Positions 1 to 5,305 of a stretch of 5,720 bases of DNA are shown here, in pieces. Position 1 is the stretch's first letter, and the number at the start of each line of letters is the position of its first letter. The notes under the pieces are model-generated. The model had not been told where the DNA came from and searched no databases. It saw nothing but the letters and a program-made list of their open reading frames with translations. The translations under genes and the position numbers were made by a program. Source of the stretch: Jiangellaceae bacterium. Lineage in GTDB: Bacteria; Actinomycetota; Actinomycetes; Jiangellales; Jiangellaceae. The DNA lies in NCBI GenBank assembly GCA_030146385.1, contig JASLBX010000440.1, forward strand, positions 1 to 5,720. The letters are read 5' to 3'.

Positions 1-80
1 TGGCTGGGTTTCTGACGCCCCTAGCTTGCGTCGAGCGGGGGAGGTCCCGCATGCATGTCATCTGTTGAAGTGCCGACAAG

Positions 81-97
81 CCTGCTGAACGTGATCA
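81..97 (+). repeat. 17-bp direct repeat, copy 1 (candidate operator)
   Basis: The sequence CCTGCTGAACGTGATCA occurs here and again, base for base, at 143-159. The two copies start 62 bp apart, close to six helical turns, so they would face the same side of the DNA. Within the repeat, TGAACGTGATCA is a partial dyad (TGA-C--G-TCA). A weaker relative (CTGTTGAA-GTG) starts at 62, about two turns upstream of this copy. Binding by a regulator is inferred from repetition, spacing and place. The protein is unknown. Confidence 0.55.
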
Positions 98-142
98 TTC
101 GAGGCCGTACCACCCGCACGCGCCTAGTACGGCATGCTCAGA

Positions 143-159
143 CCTGCTGAACGTGATCA
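143..159 (+). repeat. 17-bp direct repeat, copy 2 (candidate operator)
   Basis: Exact second copy of the repeat at 81-97. It ends 28 bp before the -10-like TATGAT at 188-193, so it would lie roughly at -57 to -41 relative to a start site near 200. That position suits an activator contacting polymerase or a repressor acting with the other copy. An inverted partial copy lies at the iolB/iolD junction (2886-2902). Confidence 0.55.
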
Positions 160-176
160 ACCGTCGCATTGTCAGA

Positions 177-188
177 ATGTCTTGACAT
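177..188. promoter_or_regulatory. Inverted repeat in the promoter spacer (candidate repressor site)
   Basis: ATGTC-TT-GACAT is an inverted repeat with perfect 5-bp arms, immediately left of the -10-like TATGAT. A further TTGTCA at 169-174 forms a second, wider inverted pair with the TTGACA at 182-187. Short GTC/GAC dyads like this are typical of GntR-family sites, and the Corynebacterium glutamicum iol regulator IolR belongs to that family. Linking this site to such a regulator is inference. Confidence 0.4.
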
Positions 189-193
189 ATGAT
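188..193 (+). promoter_or_regulatory. Candidate -10 element for the iolC transcript
   Basis: TATGAT matches five of six bases of the vegetative -10 consensus TATAAT. No good -35 is found 16-18 bp upstream; the TTGACA at 182-187 is too close to be its partner. This suggests an activator-dependent or weak promoter. A start near 200 would leave a short leader that still holds the GAGAGG ribosome site at 210-215, and it would exclude the ATG codons at 189 and 192 as iolC starts. Confidence 0.35.
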
Positions 194-227
194 GGCGGGA
201 CGACGCGTCGAGAGGCCGGTGTTGCGG

Positions 228-1184
228 GTGAGCTCGTTCGAAGTGCTGACCATGGGGCGGATCAGCGTGGACGTCTATCCGGACCAGGTTGGAGTGGGGC
301 TCGAGGACGTCACCAGCTTCGGCAGGTACCTCGGCGGCAGCTCCACCAATGTGGCCGTAGCGGCGGCCCGGCACGGCCGGTCGGCGGCGACGATCACGCG
401 CACCGGAGATGATCCGTTCGGCCGGTTCCTGCGCCGCGCGCTGCGGGACTTCGACGTGGACGACCGGTTCGTGCGTTCGGTCACCGGCCTCAAGACGCCC
501 GTGACGTTCTGCGAGATCTTTCCGCCCGACGACTTTCCCCTCTACTTCTACGGCCGCGAGCCGATGGCGCCCGACCTGCAGATCCGCGCCGACGAGCTTG
601 ACTATGATGCGATCCGCTCGGCTGGCGTCTTCTGGGTCACGCTGACCGGCCTGTGCCAGGAACCGAGCCGCACCGCGACCCTGTCCGCACTCCAAGCGCG
701 CGGCCGCGACGACATCACCGTCCTCGACCTGGACTACCGCCCCATGTTCTGGGAGTCCCGCGAAGCCGCCGGCGAGCAGGCCCGCAGAGCGCTCAAGCTG
801 GTCACGGTCGCCGTCGGCAACCTCGACGAGTGCGAGACCGCCGTCAAGGTCCGAGATCCGGATGAGGCCGCGGACGCGCTGCGAGACCTGGGTATCGATA
901 CGGCCGTCGTCAAACGGGGACCCGACGGTGTGCTGGCCGTCGACTCCACCGGCCGGTACGCCGTCCCGCCCACCCCCGTCGACGTCGTCAACGGCCTCGG
1001 TGCAGGTGACGGGTTCGGCGGCGCGCTCTGCCACGGGAGGCTCGCCGGCTGGGACCTCGATCGCACGATCCGGTTCGCCAACGCGGCCGGCGCCATCGTG
1101 GCGTCCAGACTCTCCTGCTCGGACGCGATGCCCACCACAGAAGAAGTGACCGCCCTGATGGAAGAGCGCGCCCATGCCAACTGA
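228..1184 (+). CDS. iolC: 5-dehydro-2-deoxygluconokinase IolC (PfkB family)
   Basis: Cytoplasmic sugar kinase that phosphorylates 2-deoxy-5-keto-D-gluconate (DKG) with ATP to DKG-6-phosphate in myo-inositol breakdown. Counting from the GTG at 228 (318 residues, close to the usual IolC length), the N-terminal TMGRISVD strand is followed by the PfkB sugar-binding motif GGSSTN at 36-41. The C-terminal ATP/anion-hole motif GLGAGDGFGG holds the catalytic base Asp261. NLDE and VVKRGPDGV motifs lie between them, as in ribokinase-like enzymes. The start is uncertain: GAGAGG at 210-215 could serve GTG 219, TTG 222 or GTG 228. The frame is also open from ATG 189, but that ATG has no Shine-Dalgarno and overlaps the likely -10 element. 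There is no C-terminal aldolase (DUF2090) domain as in fused proteobacterial IolC; the next gene seems to take that role. The stop overlaps that gene by 11 nt. Confidence 0.9.
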   Translation: MSSFEVLTMGRISVDVYPDQVGVGLEDVTSFGRYLGGSSTNVAVAAARHGRSAATITRTGDDPFGRFLRRALRDFDVDDRFVRSVTGLKTPVTFCEIFPPDDFPLYFYGREPMAPDLQIRADELDYDAIRSAGVFWVTLTGLCQEPSRTATLSALQARGRDDITVLDLDYRPMFWESREAAGEQARRALKLVTVAVGNLDECETAVKVRDPDEAADALRDLGIDTAVVKRGPDGVLAVDSTGRYAVPPTPVDVVNGLGAGDGFGGALCHGRLAGWDLDRTIRFANAAGAIVASRLSCSDAMPTTEEVTALMEERAHAN

Positions 1185-2061
1185 ACGACTGCGTACTCTT
1201 GTCGAGACGAGGGTCAACCGTCCGGACGCGGTAGCCGAGGCCGCCGCGCGGCGCGCCCGGCCGGACGGCCTGCTCGGCCCGTCGGGCAAGCTCATGGTGA
1301 TCGCCGCCGACCACCCGGCTCGCGGCGTGTTCCGCGCCGGCAATGATCCGACGGCTATGGCCGACCGCGCCGACCTGCTCGAACGGCTGATCGTGGCGCT
1401 CGACCGTCCCGGTGTGAACGGAGTCCTGGGCACTGCGGACGTCCTCGAAGACCTGTTGCTGCTCGGCGCCCTGGACGGCAAGGTGGTGGTCGGGTCGATG
1501 AACAGGGGAGGCCTGGCGGGGACCAGCTTCGAGCTGGATGACCGGTTCACCGGATACGACGCCGCGTCGATCGAGGCGATGGGGTTCGAGATGGGCAAGA
1601 TGCTGCTGCGCATCGACCCCGAAGACCCCTCCACCGTGCAAACCCTCGAGTCGTGCGCCCACGCGGTGTCCGACCTTGCCGCGCGCCGGAAGATCGCGAT
1701 GGTCGAGCCGTTCATGTCGCACCGGGTGGGTGGGCGAGTGCGCAACGACCTGTCCACGGAGGCGGTGGTCCGTTCGGTCACGGTGGCGGCCGGGCTCGGG
1801 ACGACGTCCGCCTACACCTGGCTCAAGCTTCCGGTCGTCGACGACGATCCGGCCGGCATGGAGCGGGTGCTGGCCGCATCGACGCTGCCTACGGTGCTGC
1901 TCGGTGGCGAGGTGCCGGACGATCCCGATGCCGCGTTCGCAAACTGGGAGAAGGTGCTGCGGCTCCCCACGGCGATGGGCCTGGTCGTCGGCCGGACCCT
2001 GCTGTACCCGCCGGACGGGGACGTGGCCGCAGCGGTCGATACGGCGGTGAGCCTGCTATGA
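1174..2061 (+). CDS. Class I aldolase-like (beta/alpha)8 protein, Cgl0159 type; likely DKG-6-phosphate aldolase
   Basis: Protein of 295 residues resembling the Cgl0159-family (beta/alpha)8 proteins found in actinobacterial inositol clusters, often labelled deoxyribose-phosphate aldolase. Visible motifs are VIAADHPARG with Asp46-His47 on an early strand (compare the DHG motif of DhnA/LsrF-type aldolases), SMNRGGLAG around 108-116, KIAMVEPFM at 173-181, and TWLKLPV with Lys218, the best Schiff-base lysine candidate (LacD-like aldolases have a comparable LKVE strand). It starts inside the end of iolC, with GGAAGAG at 1160-1166 as ribosome site, and overlaps iolB by ATGA. The inferred role is cleavage of DKG-6-phosphate into dihydroxyacetone phosphate and malonate semialdehyde, the step done by IolJ in Bacillus. 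Fusion of an aldolase-type DUF2090 domain to IolC in proteobacteria supports this pairing. The fold is fairly sure, the substrate is inference. Confidence 0.75.
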   Translation: MPTERLRTLVETRVNRPDAVAEAAARRARPDGLLGPSGKLMVIAADHPARGVFRAGNDPTAMADRADLLERLIVALDRPGVNGVLGTADVLEDLLLLGALDGKVVVGSMNRGGLAGTSFELDDRFTGYDAASIEAMGFEMGKMLLRIDPEDPSTVQTLESCAHAVSDLAARRKIAMVEPFMSHRVGGRVRNDLSTEAVVRSVTVAAGLGTTSAYTWLKLPVVDDDPAGMERVLAASTLPTVLLGGEVPDDPDAAFANWEKVLRLPTAMGLVVGRTLLYPPDGDVAAAVDTAVSLL

Positions 2062-2888
2062 GTGCCGTCAGCGATTTCCACTTCCCAGCCGGGACGACGG
2101 GCCGCGAGCCGTATGCCGTCGAACTCGGCGTGCACACCGGCTGCCGCTGGACGTCCCTGCGCGTGGTGGAACTGCCGGCGGAGGCCTCCCTGAGGTTCGG
2201 CACCGGCGACGAGGAGATGTTCGTCCTGCCGCTGGCCGGATCGTTTGAGGTGAGCTGCGATGGCGAGCGGTTCGAGCTGCGCGGGCGTCCCGACGTGTTC
2301 AGCGCCGCCACCGACACCGTGTACATCCCGCGGGACGCTCAAATCGAGGTGACCGCAAAGGCCGGTGGGCGGTTTGCGCTCCCGGCGGCGCCGTGCACAA
2401 ATAAACTGGAAGCCCGCTACCGCCCGGCGGCGGACGTCCCCGTCGAGATCCGTGGCGGCGGCAACGCCACTCGGCAGGTGCGCAACTTCGGGGCGGCCGA
2501 CACCTTCGAGGCCGACCGGCTGATCGCGGTCGAGGTCATCACGCCGGCCGGCAACTGGTCGTCCTACCCGCCGCACAAGCACGACCAGGACATCCCGGGC
2601 GAGGAGGCCGAGCTCGAGGAGATCTACTACTTCGAGATCAGCGGCGAGCGCGGGTTCGGGTTCCACCGGGTCTACGGGACACCGGAGCGGCCGATCGACG
2701 TGCTGGCCGAGGTGCGGAACGGCGACGTCGTGCTCGTGCCGCACGGATGGCACGGCCCGTCCGTGGCCGCGCCGGGGTACGGCATGTACTACCTGAACGT
2801 CATGGCCGGCCCGGGAGAACAGCGCGAGTGGCTGATCCGCGACGATCCCGACCACGCCTGGGTCCGCACCGAATGGACTTCGAAATGA
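2058..2888 (+). CDS. iolB: 5-deoxy-glucuronate isomerase IolB
   Basis: Cytoplasmic isomerase of the KduI/IolB bicupin family converting 5-deoxy-D-glucuronate, the IolD product, to 2-deoxy-5-keto-D-gluconate, the IolC substrate. The 276 residues match the usual family size. The N-terminal cupin half (about 1-130) carries GDEEMFVLPLAGSF and VYIPRDA. The C-terminal half has the metal-site motif PPHKHD (His173, His175), acidic ELEEIYYF (Glu187/Glu188) and VPHGWHGP (His229, His232), giving the His-X-His, Glu, His set expected for a divalent metal. The start at 2058 overlaps the previous stop as ATGA, with GGTGA at 2045-2049 as a weak ribosome site, so translation is probably coupled. The frame is open much further upstream (to 1653), but that part is a shadow of the aldolase gene. 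The stop codon lies inside the inverted repeat copy at 2886-2902. Confidence 0.93.
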   Translation: MSAVSDFHFPAGTTGREPYAVELGVHTGCRWTSLRVVELPAEASLRFGTGDEEMFVLPLAGSFEVSCDGERFELRGRPDVFSAATDTVYIPRDAQIEVTAKAGGRFALPAAPCTNKLEARYRPAADVPVEIRGGGNATRQVRNFGAADTFEADRLIAVEVITPAGNWSSYPPHKHDQDIPGEEAELEEIYYFEISGERGFGFHRVYGTPERPIDVLAEVRNGDVVLVPHGWHGPSVAAPGYGMYYLNVMAGPGEQREWLIRDDPDHAWVRTEWTSK

Positions 2889-2902
2889 TCACGTAAAGAG
2901 GG
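2886..2902 (-). repeat. Inverted partial copy of the upstream 17-bp repeat
   Basis: Read on the minus strand, this segment matches the 81-97/143-159 repeat at 13 of 17 bases, including an unbroken 9-bp core (TGATCACGT here, ACGTGATCA in the repeat). It covers the iolB stop and opens the only sizeable intergenic gap in the cluster. A regulator shared by the iolC and iolD promoters is a reasonable inference, though a chance 9-bp match is not excluded. Confidence 0.35.
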
Positions 2903-2935
2903 GATTCCCTGCGTAAACCAGGCTTGCAAGCATGG
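2899..2935. promoter_or_regulatory. Paired dyads upstream of iolD (candidate operator or hairpins)
   Basis: Two dyads are visible in the iolB-iolD gap. The first, AGGGGATTCCCT at 2899-2910, has AGGG/CCCT arms. The second, CCAGGCTTGCAAGCATGG at 2918-2935, is an 18-bp near-perfect palindrome with one mismatched pair and a perfect 10-bp core GCTTGCAAGC. Neither is followed by a T-run and iolD follows at once, so a protein-binding site for separate control of iolD fits better than a terminator. No clear -35/-10 pair was found in the gap. Confidence 0.45.
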
Positions 2936-2955
2936 CAAAGGCCGGGAAAGCCGAG

Positions 2956-2962
2956 TAAGGAG
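2956..2962 (+). promoter_or_regulatory. Strong Shine-Dalgarno for iolD
   Basis: TAAGGAG lies eight bases before the ATG at 2971. It is the strongest ribosome site in the window and fixes the iolD start. It contrasts with the coupled, weak sites of the second and third genes and suggests that iolD is translated independently. Confidence 0.8.
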
Positions 2963-2970
2963 CGAACCAC

Positions 2971-4851
2971 ATGGCCCAGACCATACGGCTGACAGTCGGC
3001 CAGGCGATCGTCCGCTTCCTGCAGCAGCAGTACACCGAGCGCGACGGCATCGAGCACCGGTTCATCGAGGGCTGCTTCGGCATCTTCGGGCACGGCAACG
3101 TGGCCGGGCTCGGGGAGGCATTGCTCGAAGCCGAACTTGACGATCCGGCAGAGCTCCGCTACTACCAGGGACGCAACGAGCAGTCCATGGTCCACGCCGC
3201 GGCCGCGTTCGCCCGGGTCCGCAACCGGATGTCCGCGCTGGCCTGCACGTCCTCGATCGGCCCAGGCGCCACCAACATGGTCACCGGCGCCGCGCTCGCC
3301 ACGATCAACCGGTTGCCCGTCCTGCTACTGCCCGGCGACGTCTTCGCGACCCGGGTTGCCAACCCCGTGCTCCAGGAGTTGGAGAGCCCGTCCGGCTACG
3401 ACGTGTCGGTCAACGACGCGTTCCGGCCCGTTTCGCGGTTCTTCGATCGGGTCTGGCGGCCGGAGCAGCTGCCGTCAGCCCTGCTCGGCGCGATGCGGGT
3501 CCTCACCGACCCCGCCGAGACCGGTGCCGCGACGATCGCGCTGCCGCAGGACGTCCAGGCCGAGGCCTACGACTGGCCCACTGCACTCTTCGAGCGCCGC
3601 ATTTGGCACGTCCCGCGTCCCACCGCCGACCCCGCCGCCCTGGCCCGGGCCGCGGCGGCCGTGCGTTCAGCCGAACGTCCCCTGATCGTCGCCGGCGGAG
3701 GGGTCAAGTACAGCGAGGCCTCGGAGGCGCTCCGCGCGTTCGCCGAAGCCACCGGCATCCCGGTTGCCGAGACGCAGGCTGGAAAGGGGTCGCTCCCGTA
3801 CGACCATCCCCTGGCGCTCGGCGCGGTCGGAAGCACCGGGACGTCCGCCGCCAACCGGATCGCGGCTGAAGCCGACGTCGTCATCGGAGTCGGCACCCGC
3901 TACAGCGACTTCACCACGGCGTCGCGGACGGCCTTCCGCCACCCGGACGTCCGGTTCGTCAACATCAACATCGCGGCCTTCGACGCGGCCAAGCACGCGG
4001 GCATCAGCGTGGTCGCGGACGCACGGGCGGCCATCACCGCGCTGGCCGCCGAACTGGCCGGCTACGGGACGCCCACCGCGTACCGGCAGCTCGTCCGCGA
4101 CCTTGCCGCCGAATGGGACGACACCGTGGAGCGGGCCTACACCCTCGGGCACGAACCAAAGCCGGCGCAGTCCGAAGTGATCGGCGTGGTCAACGACGTC
4201 TCCGGCCCCCGCGACATCGTGCTCTGCGCCGCCGGGTCGATGCCCGGAGAACTCCACAAGCTGTGGCGGACTCGCGACCCGCTCGGCTACCACGTGGAGT
4301 ACGGCTATTCGTGCATGGGCTACGAGATCGCCGGTGGTCTCGGCGCCAAGCTCGGCGCGCCGGACCGGGACGTCTACGTCATGGTCGGCGACGGGTCGTA
4401 CCTGATGATGGCGACCGAACTGGTCACCGCCGTCGCCGAGGGCATCAAGCTGATTGTGGTTCTGGTCGACAACCGCGGGTTCGCCTCCATCGGCTCGCTG
4501 TCGGAATCGGTCGGCGCCCAACGGTTCGGGACGGCGTACCGGGCCCGCAACCCGCACACCGGACGGCTGGACGGCGACGTCCTGCCCGTCGACCTCGCGG
4601 CGAACGCCGAAAGCCTTGGTGCGGAGGTCCGCCGCGCGAGTGACATCAAGGAGTTGCGGGACGCGCTGGACGAGGCCAGAACGGCAGACGGGCCCTTCCT
4701 GGTGTGCATCGAAACCGACCCGCGGATCTCCGCACCGGACAGCGAGTCTTGGTGGGACGTCCCGGTGGCCGAGGTCTCCGCACTAGAGTCGACGCGGGAC
4801 GCGCTGCGCACTTACCAGGACGGCAAGGCTGCCCAACGTCCGTACCTGTGA
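2971..4851 (+). CDS. iolD: 3D-(3,5/4)-trihydroxycyclohexane-1,2-dione acylhydrolase IolD
   Basis: Thiamine-diphosphate enzyme that hydrolyses the C-C bond of 3D-(3,5/4)-trihydroxycyclohexane-1,2-dione to give 5-deoxy-D-glucuronate, the IolB substrate. The 626 residues are close to the roughly 640 of Bacillus IolD, and the C-terminus (AAQRPYL) looks complete. Three domains of acetolactate-synthase type are seen. The N-terminal pyrimidine-binding domain (about 1-200) has QGRNEQS with the activating Glu70, then SSIGPGATNMVTGAA. The central domain (about 212-360) has PLIVAGGGVKYS at 237-248. The C-terminal pyrophosphate-binding domain has EYGYSCMGYE at 443-452 and the metal/ThDP motif GDG (473-475), with Asn501 27 residues after Asp474. 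The start is fixed by TAAGGAG. It sits 82 bp after iolB, a gap with candidate operators, so it may be read from the iolC promoter and also controlled on its own. Confidence 0.95.
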   Translation: MAQTIRLTVGQAIVRFLQQQYTERDGIEHRFIEGCFGIFGHGNVAGLGEALLEAELDDPAELRYYQGRNEQSMVHAAAAFARVRNRMSALACTSSIGPGATNMVTGAALATINRLPVLLLPGDVFATRVANPVLQELESPSGYDVSVNDAFRPVSRFFDRVWRPEQLPSALLGAMRVLTDPAETGAATIALPQDVQAEAYDWPTALFERRIWHVPRPTADPAALARAAAAVRSAERPLIVAGGGVKYSEASEALRAFAEATGIPVAETQAGKGSLPYDHPLALGAVGSTGTSAANRIAAEADVVIGVGTRYSDFTTASRTAFRHPDVRFVNINIAAFDAAKHAGISVVADARAAITALAAELAGYGTPTAYRQLVRDLAAEWDDTVERAYTLGHEPKPAQSEVIGVVNDVSGPRDIVLCAAGSMPGELHKLWRTRDPLGYHVEYGYSCMGYEIAGGLGAKLGAPDRDVYVMVGDGSYLMMATELVTAVAEGIKLIVVLVDNRGFASIGSLSESVGAQRFGTAYRARNPHTGRLDGDVLPVDLAANAESLGAEVRRASDIKELRDALDEARTADGPFLVCIETDPRISAPDSESWWDVPVAEVSALESTRDALRTYQDGKAAQRPYL

Positions 4852-4868
4852 TCATCGGCCAGTTCCCG

Positions 4869-4885
4869 CGGCTCTCCCAGAGCCG
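4869..4885 (+). terminator. Perfect hairpin after iolD, candidate terminator of the iol transcript
   Basis: CGGCTCT-CCC-AGAGCCG is a perfect 7-bp stem with a 3-base loop beginning 17 bases after the iolD stop. There is no T-run after it. Hairpins without a U-tail are often proposed as terminators in high-GC actinomycetes, so this is a reasonable but unproven end point. It abuts the start of recognisable coding sequence of the remnant gene at 4886. Confidence 0.5.
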
Positions 4886-5305
4886 GTCATCGACTGCTTC
4901 CCGTCCTTCGCCGAGGCCGTCGCATTCGCAACGAACGGCGAGATCAACGCCAGCACACCGGACGAGCTCGAGCGCGCGGTCGAGTCGCGCGAGTCAACGA
5001 TGGCCACGTCCGCGTCGGTCGTGCTCGGTTACGAGTACAAGGGCGGTAGCTACAGTGGCGGCAGCCTCGTCCTGTACGGCACGAGCGGTTCCGGGTGCGG
5101 CAGCGGCTCGACCTACGGGTTCTCCAGCATGCCGTCGGGATGGAGCAACGTCATCAGCTCCGCCAAGGTCTTCGCCAGCTGCTGGAGCGTCCATTACGAC
5201 TACACCGGTTACTCGGGTGACCGCCGTACGTGCACCGGTTCGTGCTCCTCGCTGGGGACGATGAACAACCGGACGTCGTCCATCCTGTTCCGGCCACGCG
5301 GCTAG
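4886..5305 (+). pseudogene. Secreted beta/gamma-crystallin-like (I36-type) protein, 5'-truncated remnant
   Basis: The frame is open and protein-like from about 4886 to the TAG at 5303-5305, but its only ATG is at 5000 (101 residues, no Shine-Dalgarno). Before that ATG it reads VIDCFPSFAEAVAFATNG and then an acidic stretch, which looks like the pro-region that follows a signal peptide in actinobacterial secreted proteins. No signal peptide or start exists, because iolD ends just upstream. From the ATG, two crystallin-type repeats follow. Repeat 1 has YEYKGGSYSGGS at 11-22 and SNVISS at 49-54. Repeat 2 has HYDYTGYSG at 65-73 and NNRTSS at 89-94, fitting the microbial beta/gamma-crystallin calcium motif (N/D)(N/D)xx(S/T)S. 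Cys33, Cys61, Cys78 and Cys82 suggest disulfides and export. The loss of start and signal suggests a dead gene. A short cytosolic product from 5000 is the alternative. Its stop overlaps that of the minus-strand gene. Confidence 0.6.

Larger units (their letters stand above)
1..176. promoter_or_regulatory. Non-coding region upstream of the iol genes
   Basis: No convincing gene is seen here on either strand. The stretch is visibly less GC-rich than the genes to its right, as expected for a control region. It contains a small GC hairpin (arms 35-39 and 46-50, six-base loop, no T-run) and two exact copies of a 17-bp repeat listed separately. A weak minus-strand frame could start at 60 and leave the window leftwards (about 20 residues), which would be the place for a divergent regulator. 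It has no Shine-Dalgarno and is too short to call. Confidence 0.5.

Noticed and set aside
35..50. GCGGG/CCCGC hairpin as a terminator of a gene to the left
   Set aside because: Only five base pairs, no T-run, and no gene end is visible next to it.
138..1781. Very long minus-strand open frame (547 codons) opposite iolC and the aldolase gene
   Set aside because: It is a mirror of GC-rich codon usage: the plus-strand genes have clear family motifs here and the minus translation is Arg/Ala/Gly-rich with no recognisable domain.
1653..2057. In-frame upstream extension of iolB over the aldolase gene, suggesting a 411-residue fusion
   Set aside because: The extension overlaps motif-bearing aldolase sequence, has low-complexity Arg/Gly/Ala composition, and IolB has its normal length from the ATGA-coupled start at 2058.
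1812..2855. Minus-strand 347-codon frame opposite iolB
   Set aside because: Shadow of the iolB codon pattern; no domain, no ribosome site, opposite a well-supported gene.
3667..4557. Minus-strand 296-codon frame opposite iolD
   Set aside because: It lies opposite conserved ThDP enzyme motifs and has biased, motif-free composition.
4849..4856. TGATCATC at the iolD stop as a further copy of the repeat
   Set aside because: Only a short TGATCA core is shared and the flanks do not match; likely chance.
4704..5264. Plus-strand 186-codon frame bridging iolD and the downstream remnant
   Set aside because: It is in a different frame from both iolD and the crystallin-like sequence and translates to Arg/Ser/Pro-rich noise.
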